Source: Ahrensia kielensis DSM 5890
Lineage (GTDB): Bacteria; Pseudomonadota; Alphaproteobacteria; Rhizobiales; Rhizobiaceae
Reading direction: 5' to 3'
Length of the DNA stretch: 64,000 nt
NCBI RefSeq assembly: GCF_000374465.1
Contig: NZ_KB894530.1
Coordinates: forward strand, 215,264 to 279,263
Part shown: one piece after another, positions 8,746-18,497 of the stretch
How the letters are laid out: every line of letters starts with the position of its first letter
Numbering within the stretch: position 1 is the first letter of the stretch
Translations under genes and position numbers: made by a program
The notes under the pieces: model-generated
What the model was told of the DNA's origin: nothing
What the model saw: the letters and a program-made list of their open reading frames with translations, nothing else
Database searches by the model: none

Positions 8746-8773
8746 ATGCGGAAAATCCGCAAGGAGAGAATTG

Positions 8774-10147
8774 ATGACATTTCGGATCACGCGCAGAACG
8801 GCAATTACCGCACTGACGCTCGCATCGACAGTGGCGCTTTCACCTGTGCAAGCAGAGATGCTTGAGGTGGAAAAGGACGAGTTGAAACTCGGCTTCATTA
8901 AATTGACTGATATGGCACCCTTAGCGATTGCCTATGAGAAAGGATATTTTGAAGATGAGGGGCTTTTCGTTACGCTTGAAGCGCAAGCGAATTGGAAAGT
9001 GCTGCTGGACCGTGTCATCACGGGCGAGCTTGACGGTGCGCATATGTTGGCAGGCCAACCTTTGGCAGCCACGATAGGCTTTGGCACTAAAGCGCATATC
9101 GTCACGCCGTTCTCGATGGACCTTAATGGCAACGGCATTACTGTTTCCAACGAGGTTTGGGAACTCATGAAACCGCATTTGGAAATGGATGCTGAAGGCA
9201 AACCTGTCCATCCGATTAAAGCTGATGCGCTTAAAAAAGTTATTGATGCGTTTAAGGCTGAAGGGCGGTCTTTCAACATGGGAATGGTTTTCCCCGTGTC
9301 GACGCATAATTATGAACTGCGTTACTGGTTGGCATCGGGCGGTATTCATCCGGGATTTTATTCTGAAAATGATGTGTCGGGACAGATCGGTGCGGATGCG
9401 CTTTTATCTGTAACGCCGCCGCCGCAAATGCCATCCACGCTCGAAGCAGGCACGATTGATGGCTATTGCGTGGGCGAACCTTGGAACCAAGCCGCTGTGT
9501 TCAAAGGTATCGGTGTGCCGGTCATCACCGATTATGAGATATGGAAAAACAATCCTGAAAAAGTATTCGGTCTGTCGAAAGAGTTTACCGAGCAAAATCC
9601 GAACACAACGCTTGCGCTTACCAAAGCGCTTATCCGTGCATCGAAATGGCTTGATGAAAATGACAATGCTAACCGCATGGAAGCCGTCGAAATTTTGTCT
9701 CGTTCTGAATATGTCGGTGCGGATGCAGAAGTGATTGCAAACTCGATGACGGGCACCTTTGAATATGAAAAAGGTGACAAGCGCGATGTGCCGGACTTCA
9801 ATGTATTTTACCGCTATTATGCGACCTATCCTTACTATTCAGATGCTATTTGGTATTTGAGCCAAATGCGTCGTTGGGGACAAATTACGCAGGCAAAAAG
9901 CGATGACTGGTATGCCGAAACGGCCAAGTCGGTCTATCTACCGGACATCTATTTGCAAGCTGCACGCATGGTCGTTGAAGACGGCAATGCAGATGAAGCG
10001 GACTTTCCTTGGGATAGTGACGGCTACCGCGCACCCACGCCTGCAGAAAATATCATCGACGGTGTTTCTTACGATGGCAAAGCGCCCAACGCATATCTCG
10101 ATACGCTGACAATTGGTCTTAAAGGCGATGAAGCCGCTGGCGGCTAA
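8774..10147 (+). CDS. nrtA: Periplasmic nitrate-binding protein NrtA
   Basis: Receptor for nitrate (possibly nitrite) of an ABC importer, 457 residues. The start at ATG 8774 follows AAGGAGAG and gives a signal peptide with twin Arg ([15 protein letters not shown], cleavage near VQA-EM), suggesting Tat export as in other NrtA proteins. Family motifs match NasS upstream: [54 protein letters not shown] longer in-frame start at 8663 would run through the attenuator hairpin and lose the signal peptide, so it is rejected. It is the first gene of the sigma-54/NasT-controlled operon. Confidence 0.94.
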   Translation: MTFRITRRTAITALTLASTVALSPVQAEMLEVEKDELKLGFIKLTDMAPLAIAYEKGYFEDEGLFVTLEAQANWKVLLDRVITGELDGAHMLAGQPLAATIGFGTKAHIVTPFSMDLNGNGITVSNEVWELMKPHLEMDAEGKPVHPIKADALKKVIDAFKAEGRSFNMGMVFPVSTHNYELRYWLASGGIHPGFYSENDVSGQIGADALLSVTPPPQMPSTLEAGTIDGYCVGEPWNQAAVFKGIGVPVITDYEIWKNNPEKVFGLSKEFTEQNPNTTLALTKALIRASKWLDENDNANRMEAVEILSRSEYVGADAEVIANSMTGTFEYEKGDKRDVPDFNVFYRYYATYPYYSDAIWYLSQMRRWGQITQAKSDDWYAETAKSVYLPDIYLQAARMVVEDGNADEADFPWDSDGYRAPTPAENIIDGVSYDGKAPNAYLDTLTIGLKGDEAAGG

Positions 10148-10161
10148 CGCGCTTAATCCAA

Positions 10162-10185
10162 GCAAAGCGCATTCATGCGCTTTGC
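10162..10185 (+). terminator. Hairpin between nrtA and nrtB
   Basis: GCAAAGCGCA (10162-10171) pairs with TGCGCTTTGC (10176-10185) around the tetraloop TTCA, with no T-run. It probably stabilises the upstream nrtA message or partly reduces downstream reading, giving more binding protein than permease. Confidence 0.7.
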
Positions 10186-10221
10186 ATCCTCATTAGAATT
10201 TTGATCAAAGGTATTTGAAAG

Positions 10222-11289
10222 ATGGCAAACGCCACAGACATCGCGCCAAATAGCAGCAACGGACGCGAGAAAATATTTTCTGCAATTACGAAAGCCAGTG
10301 GTTGGCTCGACGCGCTGGGTTTTTCTTGGCTTGTTCCAATTCTGCGTATGATTGCAGGTGACAGCCCGCGGGACCAAATGCGCGAACTGCGCAGTGTGTT
10401 GCTTATTCCGCTTTTGGGCATTCTGGCATTTTTAATGGCTTGGGCCGTTCTTGCACCGAAAGTCCAAACATCGCTTGGTGCTGTGCCGGGCCCTGTTCAA
10501 GTTTGGGAGCAGGCCCAAAATTTGTGGGGCGATCATGTGCGCGAACGTGAAAAGGCGTCTGCTTTTTATGCGCGGCAGGATACGCGCAATGAAAAATTAC
10601 GGGCCGCAGGCAAAGAGCCAAAGTTCCGCGATTACACCGGAAAGCAAACTTATTTAGATCAAATTATAACGTCGCTCTTTACCGTTGGTCTTGGCTTTGT
10701 GATTGCCACTGCTATTGCCGTGCCGCTTGGGATTGCCTCTGGTCTATCGCGAAATTTCAATGGCGCAATTAATCCGCTTATTCAAATTTTCAAACCTGTT
10801 TCACCGCTGGCTTGGCTACCGATTGTGACGATGATTGTTTCTGCGACCTATGCAACGCCCTATGAGTGGATGCCTAAGTCTCTGCTAATATCAGCGGTTA
10901 CGGTGACGCTCTGTTCCATGTGGCCAACGCTGATTAACACCGCATTGGGCGTGGCTTCGGTTGATAAAGATCTCATGAATGTTGGTCGCGTGCTGCAATT
11001 GCCGACGCATAAAACAATTACGCAAGTTGTTCTGCCGTCTTCATTGCCGCTCATCTTTACAGGCCTTCGGCTGTCGTTAGGTGTGGGCTGGATGGTGTTG
11101 ATCGCCGCTGAAATGCTCGCGCAGAATCCAGGCTTGGGTAAATTTGTCTGGGACGAGTTTCAAAATGGTTCTTCTCAATCGCTTGCCAAAATTATGGTGG
11201 CTGTTCTGACCATCGGCATTATCGGCTTCATGTTGGACAGGCTGATGTTTGCCTTGCAACGCGCCTTTACATTTTCTGCAAATCGATAG
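10222..11289 (+). CDS. nrtB: Nitrate ABC transporter permease NrtB
   Basis: Inner-membrane permease of the nitrate importer, 355 residues, longer than typical NrtB/SsuC (260-290). The extra length is an N-terminal cytoplasmic extension plus a charged segment rich in Glu, Lys and Arg (about residues 100-140) between the first membrane helix (LLIPLLGILAFLMAWAVLA) and the core. The core BPD_transp_1 domain is clear: PLGIASGL, the PLAWLPI segment, and the EAA-type loop near VDKDLMNVGRVLQLP with the helix LRLSLGVGWMVLIAAEM. The next gene starts six bases after the stop, with the ribosome site overlapping the stop codon. Confidence 0.92.
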   Translation: MANATDIAPNSSNGREKIFSAITKASGWLDALGFSWLVPILRMIAGDSPRDQMRELRSVLLIPLLGILAFLMAWAVLAPKVQTSLGAVPGPVQVWEQAQNLWGDHVREREKASAFYARQDTRNEKLRAAGKEPKFRDYTGKQTYLDQIITSLFTVGLGFVIATAIAVPLGIASGLSRNFNGAINPLIQIFKPVSPLAWLPIVTMIVSATYATPYEWMPKSLLISAVTVTLCSMWPTLINTALGVASVDKDLMNVGRVLQLPTHKTITQVVLPSSLPLIFTGLRLSLGVGWMVLIAAEMLAQNPGLGKFVWDEFQNGSSQSLAKIMVAVLTIGIIGFMLDRLMFALQRAFTFSANR

Positions 11290-11295
11290 GAGCGT

Positions 11296-13059
11296 ATGAT
11301 GAGTTTTCTCGAAATATCCGCTCTATCAAAATCCTATGGCGAGGATGAAAACCGCACTGAGGTGCTGAGCAATATCAATCTGAAAGTCGATGAAGGTGAG
11401 TTCATCGCGATTGTCGGATTTTCAGGATCAGGCAAAACAACATTGATCTCTGCGCTTGCAGGCCTGATTGCGCCAGACGAAGGCGGCGTGATTTTCAAAG
11501 GCACTGAAATCAAGGGGCCGGGGCCAGAACGCGGTGTCGTGTTTCAATCTTATTCACTCATGCCCTGGATGACGGTTGGCGGTAATGTGAGCCTTGCTGT
11601 TGATAGCGTCTTTCATAAAAAGCCCAAGGCTGAACGCAAAGCCATTGTTGATAAATATATCGACATGGTGGGTTTGAGCCATGCCAAGGATAGAAAGCCA
11701 TCTGAACTTTCTGGCGGTATGCGCCAGCGTGTCGCCGTTGCCCGCGCACTTGCGATGCAGCCCGAAGTGCTTTTGTTGGATGAACCGCTTTCTGCTCTCG
11801 ACGCGCTGACCCGTTCAAAACTGCAAGATGAGTTCGCGGATATTTGCGAGAAAGAAAAAAAGACGATTATCCTCATCACCAATGATGTGGATGAAGCGAT
11901 TTTGCTTGCTGACCGGATTTTTCCGTTAACACCGGGACCAAGGGCAACGCTTGGGCCTGATTTCAAGGTCGATATTGCGCGCCCACGCGACCGTGCTGAC
12001 ATGAACTCGGACGAGGGTTTCATTCAACTGCGCAGCCAGATCACCAGCTATCTTATGGAGGCTGGCGCCAAACGCGGCGCTGAAACCGAGCGCGATATTA
12101 GTCTGCCCAAAATTGTGCCGATCTCAACACAAAAAGCAAAACTGCCGAAGGCTTATGCAGACGCTGCCACTTCTCTGCATGAGGAGCGTTTTCTGCAGTT
12201 TAGTCAAATCAAGAAAGTCTATCCGACACCAAAAGGGCCGCTTACAGTTGTTGATGGGTTTGACCTCACCATGAAAAAGGGTGAATTCACCACACTGATT
12301 GGCCACTCTGGTTGTGGTAAATCAACCGTGCTTTCGATGGTCGCTGGCCTTAACCCTTTGAGCGAGGGTGCCATCATTCTGGATGGTCATCATATTACCG
12401 AAGCTGGGCCTGACCGCGCAGTCGTATTTCAAGCGCCATCGCTCATGCCGTGGTTGACGGCTTATGAGAATGTCGCGCTTGGTGTTGACCGTGTTTATCC
12501 GAATGCCACCAAAGCCGAACGCAACGATGTTGTTGAATATTACTTGCAGCGCGTTGGGCTGATTGATGCAAAGGATCGTTCCGCATCGGACCTGTCCAAC
12601 GGTATGAAGCAACGTGTCGGCATTGCGCGTGCGTTCGCGCTTTCACCCAAACTTTTGTTGCTTGATGAGCCCTTCGGCATGCTCGATAGCCTTACCCGCT
12701 GGGAGCTTCAGGACGTCTTGATGGATGTTTGGAAACAGACACAAGTAACAGCGGTCTGTGTGACCCATGATGTCGATGAAGCGATACTTCTGGCTGACCG
12801 CGTGGTGATGATGTCGAACGGACCGAACGCCAAAATAGGCAACATCATGGACGTCGATTTGGAGCGGCCGCGTTCGCGCAAAGCTCTCCTCAATCATCCT
12901 GATTATTACGCCTACCGCGAAGAATTGTTTGAGTTTCTGGAAGCTTATGAGGGCGGTGCAAACCCGAGCGAGGAGCAACTCAAATCCATTTCACAAAAAC
13001 GGTCCACGCGTATTTCTAGGCAGAAAAAATCAGCAATCAGCCTGTCGGCAGCGGAGTAA
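11296..13059 (+). CDS. Nitrate ABC transporter ATPase with two fused ABC domains
   Basis: Single 587-residue protein with two complete ABC domains of the NrtC/NrtD/SsuB class. Domain 1 has Walker [10 protein letters not shown] (residue 41), signature LSGGMRQ and Walker B LLLDEP; domain 2 has Walker [10 protein letters not shown] (residue 336), signature LSNGMKQ and LLLDEP. Cyanobacteria use two proteins, NrtC and NrtD, where NrtC also carries an NrtA-like domain; here both ATPases are on one chain and no sensor domain is attached. Domain 1 has ITNDVDEA where ITHDVDEA is usual, so its H-loop His is replaced by Asn, while domain 2 has VTHDVDEA. That suggests one weak and one canonical ATP site. 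ATG codons at 11296 and 11299 are both possible starts. Confidence 0.92.
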   Translation: MMSFLEISALSKSYGEDENRTEVLSNINLKVDEGEFIAIVGFSGSGKTTLISALAGLIAPDEGGVIFKGTEIKGPGPERGVVFQSYSLMPWMTVGGNVSLAVDSVFHKKPKAERKAIVDKYIDMVGLSHAKDRKPSELSGGMRQRVAVARALAMQPEVLLLDEPLSALDALTRSKLQDEFADICEKEKKTIILITNDVDEAILLADRIFPLTPGPRATLGPDFKVDIARPRDRADMNSDEGFIQLRSQITSYLMEAGAKRGAETERDISLPKIVPISTQKAKLPKAYADAATSLHEERFLQFSQIKKVYPTPKGPLTVVDGFDLTMKKGEFTTLIGHSGCGKSTVLSMVAGLNPLSEGAIILDGHHITEAGPDRAVVFQAPSLMPWLTAYENVALGVDRVYPNATKAERNDVVEYYLQRVGLIDAKDRSASDLSNGMKQRVGIARAFALSPKLLLLDEPFGMLDSLTRWELQDVLMDVWKQTQVTAVCVTHDVDEAILLADRVVMMSNGPNAKIGNIMDVDLERPRSRKALLNHPDYYAYREELFEFLEAYEGGANPSEEQLKSISQKRSTRISRQKKSAISLSAAE

Positions 13060-13063
13060 AACC

Positions 13064-15517
13064 ATGACAAAAAAACAAAAACTGGTTGTAATTGGTAACG
13101 GAATGGCACCGGGCAGAATGCTCGAACATCTGTTTGAAAAAGCACCAGACGCTTATGACGTAACGATTTTCAACGCCGAGCCGCGTGTCAATTATGACCG
13201 CATCATGCTGTCGCCGGTTCTGTCGGGCGAAAAGAGTTTTGAAGACATTATTATTCATGGTGATGGTTGGTACATCGAACATGGTGTGATGCTTTATAAA
13301 GGCCACAAGGTGGTCGACATTGATAGGAAAGCCAAAACCGTTACATCGGAGCATGGTGAAGTTGCCACTTATGACAAGTTGGTTATCGCCACCGGTTCGG
13401 CTCCTTTTATCATTCCCGTACCTGGTCATGATCTGCCCGGCGTTCTGACGTATCGCGATCTTGATGATGTGGATGCGATGCTACTTGCTGCACAAGCACG
13501 CGGCAAAGCGGTCGTCATTGGTGGCGGATTGCTTGGGCTTGAAGCTGCGGCGGGCCTTAAAGAAAGAGGAATGGACGTTACGGTCATTCATCTTATGCCG
13601 ACTTTGATGGAGCGCCAGCTTGATCCTGCTGCCGGATATCTGCTTGAGCAGGAACTTGAAAGACGCGGCATAAAGATTATCACAAAAGCCAGTACCAAGC
13701 GCATTTGCGGTGAAACGCGGGTTGAAAGTATTGAACTTGAAGACGGGACTGTGATCCCAGCAACGCTGGTTGTTATGGCTGTCGGTATTCGGCCAAATGG
13801 TGCATTGGCAAAAGATGCAGGTCTCTCGGTTAATCGCGGTATCGTCGTTTCTGATAGCATGCAAACAAGCGATCCTGACGTTTTTTCGCTGGGTGAATGT
13901 GTTGAACTTAATGGCAATGTCTACGGTCTTGTTGCGCCACTTTATCAAATGGCAGAAGTTGCAGCGTGCCATTTAAGCGGGGATGCCGATAAGCGATTTG
14001 TGGAAACATCGACAGCCACCAAACTCAAAGTGACAGGCATCAATCTTTATTCGGCAGGTGATTTTGCTGAAGCAGAAGACCGCGAAGAAATTGTGCTACG
14101 CGATGCCACTGCCGGTATCTACAAACGGCTGGTTCTCAAAGACAACAAGATCATCGGAACGGTACTTTACGGCGATACGGCCGATGGTCCTTGGTTCTTT
14201 GATATGCTGAAAAAAGAAACTGATGTTTCTGAAATGCGGGAGAGCTTGATCTTCGGTCAAGCCTATCAGGGAGGAGCGGCGCTGGACCCCTCAGCGGCCG
14301 TTGCAGCCTTGCCAGATGATGCGGAAATCTGCGGCTGTAACGGCGTATGCAAAGGGGCCATCACCAGTGCGATTAAAGCAAAAGGTCTTACCGGACTTGA
14401 TGATGTGCGCGCCCACACCAAAGCTTCTGCATCGTGCGGAACGTGTACAGGCCTCGTTGAGCAATTGCTTGGCCTCACATTGGGTGATGCTTACAATCCA
14501 TCGGCTGTGGCGGCGATGTGTTCTTGCACTGATCTTAGCCATGCCGATGTCAGGCGTCTTATTAAAGCAAAAGAACTCAAAACCATTCCGGCTGTTATGC
14601 AGGAATTGGAATGGAAAACATCGTGTGGCTGCGCCAAATGTCGTCCGGCTCTGAACTATTATCTCGTTTGTGATTGGCCAGATGAATATGCGGATGATTA
14701 TCAATCACGCTTCATCAATGAACGCGTTCACGCCAACATACAAAAGGACGGTACTTATTCTGTCGTGCCACGCATGTGGGGGGGCATGACGAGCTCGACA
14801 GAGCTTCGGGCGATTGCTGATGTTGTCGATAAATTTGATATTCCTGCGGTGAAAGTCACCGGCGGTCAGCGCATTGATATGCTCGGTATCAAGAAAGAAG
14901 ATTTGCCCGCTGTTTGGAAAGATTTGGGTGAGGCGGGCTTTGTGTCTGGCCAAGCCTACGCCAAAGGTTTGCGCACGGTTAAAACTTGCGTCGGCACGAA
15001 TTGGTGCCGCTTTGGCACGCAAGATTCCACAGGTCTTGGTATCAAACTGGAAAAATTTATGTGGGGCTCATGGACGCCTGCAAAGCTCAAAATGGCCGTG
15101 TCGGGTTGCCCGCGCAATTGCGCCGAAGCGACGTGCAAAGACATTGGCATTATTTGCGTTGATAGCGGTTTTGAAATTCATTTTGCTGGAGCTGCGGGGC
15201 TCGACATCAAGGGCACAGAAATATTGGGCTCTGTTGGAAGTGAAGAAGAGGTGATGGTGCATGTCGTCGCATTGGCGCAGATGTACCGTGAGCAGGGCTG
15301 GTATCTTGAACGCATTTACAAATGGGCCAAGCGCATCGGCTTGGATGAAATTCGCAAGCAAATTATGGACGATCCAAAGATGCGTCAATCCTATTACGAG
15401 CGCTTCGTTTTCAGCCAAAAATTTGCGCAAGTTGATCCGTGGTCAGAGCGGGTTTCCGGCAAGGACAAGCATGAGTTCAAGCTAATGGCAACGCTTTTAC
15501 CGGAGGCAGCAGAATGA
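13064..15517 (+). CDS. nirB: Assimilatory nitrite reductase [NAD(P)H] large subunit NirB
   Basis: Cytoplasmic siroheme enzyme reducing nitrite to ammonia; 817 residues from ATG 13064, just after the ATPase stop. Domains in order: FAD/NAD(P)H reductase (VVIGNGMAPGRMLEHL at the start, VIGGGLLGLEAA near residue 150), two BFD-type [2Fe-2S] domains (CGCNGVCKG from residue 423 with CGTCTG, then CSCTDLSH with CGCAKC), and the sulfite/nitrite reductase half with cluster ligands CVGTNWC (from residue 642) and CPRNC. All siroheme/4Fe-4S cysteines are present. The ORF could be read from 12929, but that part overlaps the ATPase gene and is unlike NirB. It overlaps nirD by four bases. Confidence 0.96.
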   Translation: MTKKQKLVVIGNGMAPGRMLEHLFEKAPDAYDVTIFNAEPRVNYDRIMLSPVLSGEKSFEDIIIHGDGWYIEHGVMLYKGHKVVDIDRKAKTVTSEHGEVATYDKLVIATGSAPFIIPVPGHDLPGVLTYRDLDDVDAMLLAAQARGKAVVIGGGLLGLEAAAGLKERGMDVTVIHLMPTLMERQLDPAAGYLLEQELERRGIKIITKASTKRICGETRVESIELEDGTVIPATLVVMAVGIRPNGALAKDAGLSVNRGIVVSDSMQTSDPDVFSLGECVELNGNVYGLVAPLYQMAEVAACHLSGDADKRFVETSTATKLKVTGINLYSAGDFAEAEDREEIVLRDATAGIYKRLVLKDNKIIGTVLYGDTADGPWFFDMLKKETDVSEMRESLIFGQAYQGGAALDPSAAVAALPDDAEICGCNGVCKGAITSAIKAKGLTGLDDVRAHTKASASCGTCTGLVEQLLGLTLGDAYNPSAVAAMCSCTDLSHADVRRLIKAKELKTIPAVMQELEWKTSCGCAKCRPALNYYLVCDWPDEYADDYQSRFINERVHANIQKDGTYSVVPRMWGGMTSSTELRAIADVVDKFDIPAVKVTGGQRIDMLGIKKEDLPAVWKDLGEAGFVSGQAYAKGLRTVKTCVGTNWCRFGTQDSTGLGIKLEKFMWGSWTPAKLKMAVSGCPRNCAEATCKDIGIICVDSGFEIHFAGAAGLDIKGTEILGSVGSEEEVMVHVVALAQMYREQGWYLERIYKWAKRIGLDEIRKQIMDDPKMRQSYYERFVFSQKFAQVDPWSERVSGKDKHEFKLMATLLPEAAE

Positions 15518-15834
15518 ACGCGATGACACAAAATTGGGTAGTTGTTGGAGCACTAGAAGACATCCCGCGGCTTGGCGCACGGTGTATTGAAAATGGCGAG
15601 ACGAAGATTGCTGTCTTTCGCACTGCCGACGACCGTGTGTTCGCATTGGAGGACAAATGCCCCCATAAAAACGGGCCGCTTAGCCAAGGTATCGTGCATG
15701 ATGGGTGCGTAACGTGCCCGTTGCATAATTGGGTGATTTCACTTGAGACAGGCGCAGCGCAAGGCGCCGATGAGGGAGCAGCGGTCTCATATCCAGTTAA
15801 GCTGGATGGTGACAAAGTGTTGTTGTGCCTCTGA
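15514..15834 (+). CDS. nirD: Nitrite reductase small subunit NirD (Rieske type)
   Basis: Small subunit of 106 residues. It has the Rieske fold with intact ligand pairs: C-x-H in CPHKNGPLSQG and C-x2-H in CPLHNW, so a [2Fe-2S] cluster is expected. Some NirD proteins, such as the enterobacterial one, lack these ligands, so this is the cluster-bearing form. It starts inside the nirB stop (ATGA overlap) and its own TGA overlaps the ATG of nasA by one base, giving tight coupling of nirB, nirD and nasA. Confidence 0.94.
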   Translation: MNAMTQNWVVVGALEDIPRLGARCIENGETKIAVFRTADDRVFALEDKCPHKNGPLSQGIVHDGCVTCPLHNWVISLETGAAQGADEGAAVSYPVKLDGDKVLLCL

Positions 15835-18497
15835 TGCAAGATCAAATCAAAACCACATGCCCCTATTGCGGCGTTGGTTGCGGCATCATCGCGGCACCGC
15901 AACCAGATGGCAGCATATCAATCAAGGGTGATCCAGAACATCCGGCCAATTTTGGTGCCCTTTGTTCAAAAGGGTCCGCGCTTGGCGAAACGCTCGATCT
16001 TGAAGGGCGATTGCTCGCACCGCAGATCAATGGTGTTGCGAGCGATTGGGACAATGCGCTGAATGTTGTTGCTGATACTTTCAACAAAACGATTGCCGAG
16101 CATGGGCCGGACAGCGTTGCTTTTTATGTTTCCGGTCAAATCCTGACGGAGGATTATTATGTCGCCAATAAGTTGATGAAGGGCTTCATCGGTTCGGCCA
16201 ATATCGACACGAATTCGAGGCTCTGCATGGCGTCGTCTGTTGCAGGGCATCGGCGGGCTTTTGGTTCAGATACAGTGCCAGGGACTTATGAGGATCTTGA
16301 GCTTGCGGACGTTCTCGTTCTGGTTGGCTCAAATTTGGCTTGGTGTCACCCCGTGCTCTATCAACGGATTGTTGCTGCTAAAAACAAGCGGCCGGAGATG
16401 AAAATCGTACTCATTGATCCGCGCCGGACAATGACTGCCGACATTGCAGATCTGCATCTCGCAATTGCCCCCGATGCAGATGTTGAACTTTTCAATGGTT
16501 TGTTTTCCCACCTTTGCCAGCACGGTGCGATTGATCATGATTATATCAATAAATACACGAATGATTTTGCTGCTGCACTGGATAGTGCGCGAGAACTGGA
16601 CAGTGAAGCGGTTGCTCAGCGCACAGGATTATCTTTATCTGAGTTGAATATTTTCTACCGTTTATGGGCGGGAACAGAAAAAGTTGTTACACTTTTTAGC
16701 CAAGGCGTAAATCAATCCCATTGCGGCACTGATAAGGTAAATGCCATTATCAATTGCCATTTGGCGACTGGAAGGATTGGCAAGCAGGGGGCAGGGCCGT
16801 TTTCCATTACTGGTCAGCCAAATGCGATGGGGGGACGCGAAGTCGGCGGTCTTGCCAATATGTTGGCTGCGCATATGGAGTTGGAAAATCCCCATCATCG
16901 CGATGTGGTTCAGCGGTTTTGGGGCTCGCCTAAAATAGCAAACAGGCCTGGGCTGAAGGCGGTCGATATGTTGGATGCTGTGGCCGATGGACGTATCAAA
17001 GCCATCTGGATTATGGCCACAAATCCAGTGGCAACGATGCCCGATGCCAGTGCGGTTGAAAATGCACTTAAAGCGTGCCCCTTCGTTGTCGTTTCAGATA
17101 TTATGTCACACACGGACACTACCCGTCATGCCGATGTGAAGCTTCCGTCTTTGGGGTGGGGCGAAAAAGATGGAACTGTCACAAATTCTGAGAGACGCAT
17201 TTCACGGCAAAGGGCATTTTTGCCCGCGCCCAATCTAGCAAAAGCCGACTGGTGGCAAATGGCTGAAGTTGCCAAACGCATGGGTTTTTCATCGGGCTTT
17301 AATTTTGCAAATGCAGCTGCTGTATTTCGCGAATATGCAGCGCAAACCGCATTTGAAAACAACGGCACCCGCGATCTAGATATTGGAGCCTACGCTAATA
17401 TTTCCGATAGGGAATATTCGCAATTATCTGCCTTTCAGTGGCCGCAGGCGAAAGGGCAAATGGCTGAAAAAAAAGATAAGCGTTTTTTTGCCAAGGGCGG
17501 TTTTTATACGCCTGATAGAAAGGCAAATTTTGTTGCGGTTCACGCTCCCAAGCAGGTTGCAAAAACTGCCGAATATCCATTCATTCTCAATACAGGTCGT
17601 ATTCGCGATCAATGGCATACGATGACACGCACAGCCAAAAGTCCGCGGCTTTCTTCGCATATTGGCGAACCGTTTGTTGAAATAAACGGCGCTGATGCTG
17701 CGGCGTTGAATATTCAAAATGCGGATATTGTGAGGGTTTATAACGCGCGCGGATCGATCATTGTACGCGGACTCATCACCGAGCGGGTGAAAGCCGGACA
17801 GGTCTTTGTTCCGATGCACTTTACCGATCAAATATCTGCCAATGCGCGCGTGGACCAGCTTGTTGCACCATTGACGGACCCTATTTCCGGTCAGCCAGCT
17901 TTGAAGTCCAGCACGGTTATGCTGGAGAAATTTCCTGCTCGCCATTTTGGATTTGTTGTCAGCGCCCAAAAGCCCAATGTCGCAGATCTGCCCTATTGGA
18001 CAGTGGCGCGCGCGCAAGATGGGTGGCGCACGGAATTATCTACAGACCAGCAGATTGACGACATTGAAGATTTTGCTACCCGATTGCTAGGATTGCCATC
18101 TGGCTATCCATTGCTCCTATTTAAGGACCATCATAGCGGCCTTATCCGTGCAGCAGCATTTGACGGTGAAAAGCTTATCGGCGCGCTCTTTATTGGCACC
18201 GAGCCTGTTGCCGTCTCGCGCAACTGGGTGGCTGAACGTCTTGGTGACAGCTTTACTGATCTGGCTTCGCGCTGGCGTATCGTCGCCGGACGCCCTAGCG
18301 CCAATATGCCCGACAAGGGCGCGATTATTTGCGCCTGCATGAATGTCGGTATCAATGAAATCACAGATGCTTTGCGAGCTGGAAATCACACGGTCGCGAG
18401 TATCGCTAAAGTGACATGCGCGGGCACCAATTGCGGTTCGTGCAAAGCAGAAATCAAGGTTATTATCGATGGACACACTATCATTGCGGCAGAATAA
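15834..18497 (+). CDS. nasA: Assimilatory nitrate reductase catalytic subunit NasA
   Basis: Cytoplasmic molybdenum (bis-MGD) enzyme reducing nitrate to nitrite; 887 residues. The N-terminal [4Fe-4S] site is CPYCGVGCG with a further Cys in LCSKGSAL (about residues 8-50). The molybdopterin oxidoreductase core follows (NIDTNSRLCMASSVAG with the Mo-ligand Cys; ATGRIGKQGAGPFSITGQPNAMGGRE), then the dinucleotide-binding domain (ILNTGRIRDQWHTMTRT). A C-terminal BFD-type [2Fe-2S] domain is fused (CACMNVG ... CAGTNCGSC), typical of NADH-linked NasA. The ATG at 15834 overlaps the nirD stop; a GTG nine bases upstream is also in frame. The last 29 bases overlap the cysG-like gene. Confidence 0.96.
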   Translation: MQDQIKTTCPYCGVGCGIIAAPQPDGSISIKGDPEHPANFGALCSKGSALGETLDLEGRLLAPQINGVASDWDNALNVVADTFNKTIAEHGPDSVAFYVSGQILTEDYYVANKLMKGFIGSANIDTNSRLCMASSVAGHRRAFGSDTVPGTYEDLELADVLVLVGSNLAWCHPVLYQRIVAAKNKRPEMKIVLIDPRRTMTADIADLHLAIAPDADVELFNGLFSHLCQHGAIDHDYINKYTNDFAAALDSARELDSEAVAQRTGLSLSELNIFYRLWAGTEKVVTLFSQGVNQSHCGTDKVNAIINCHLATGRIGKQGAGPFSITGQPNAMGGREVGGLANMLAAHMELENPHHRDVVQRFWGSPKIANRPGLKAVDMLDAVADGRIKAIWIMATNPVATMPDASAVENALKACPFVVVSDIMSHTDTTRHADVKLPSLGWGEKDGTVTNSERRISRQRAFLPAPNLAKADWWQMAEVAKRMGFSSGFNFANAAAVFREYAAQTAFENNGTRDLDIGAYANISDREYSQLSAFQWPQAKGQMAEKKDKRFFAKGGFYTPDRKANFVAVHAPKQVAKTAEYPFILNTGRIRDQWHTMTRTAKSPRLSSHIGEPFVEINGADAAALNIQNADIVRVYNARGSIIVRGLITERVKAGQVFVPMHFTDQISANARVDQLVAPLTDPISGQPALKSSTVMLEKFPARHFGFVVSAQKPNVADLPYWTVARAQDGWRTELSTDQQIDDIEDFATRLLGLPSGYPLLLFKDHHSGLIRAAAFDGEKLIGALFIGTEPVAVSRNWVAERLGDSFTDLASRWRIVAGRPSANMPDKGAIICACMNVGINEITDALRAGNHTVASIAKVTCAGTNCGSCKAEIKVIIDGHTIIAAE

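Larger units (their letters stand above)
8468..8773 (+). other. Control region of the nitrate operon
   Basis: A 306-base region without a gene. It holds, in order, a possible enhancer half-site (TGCAC near 8514), a sigma-54 promoter, a pair of ANTAR-type hairpins and a terminator before the nrtA ribosome site AAGGAGAG. An ATG at 8663, inside the loop of the first hairpin, is in frame with nrtA but is not considered the start. Confidence 0.85.

Noticed and set aside
12929..13063. Upstream extension of nirB
   Set aside because: The extra 45 codons overlap the ATPase gene in another frame and do not resemble NirB; ATG 13064 starts exactly where the family begins.
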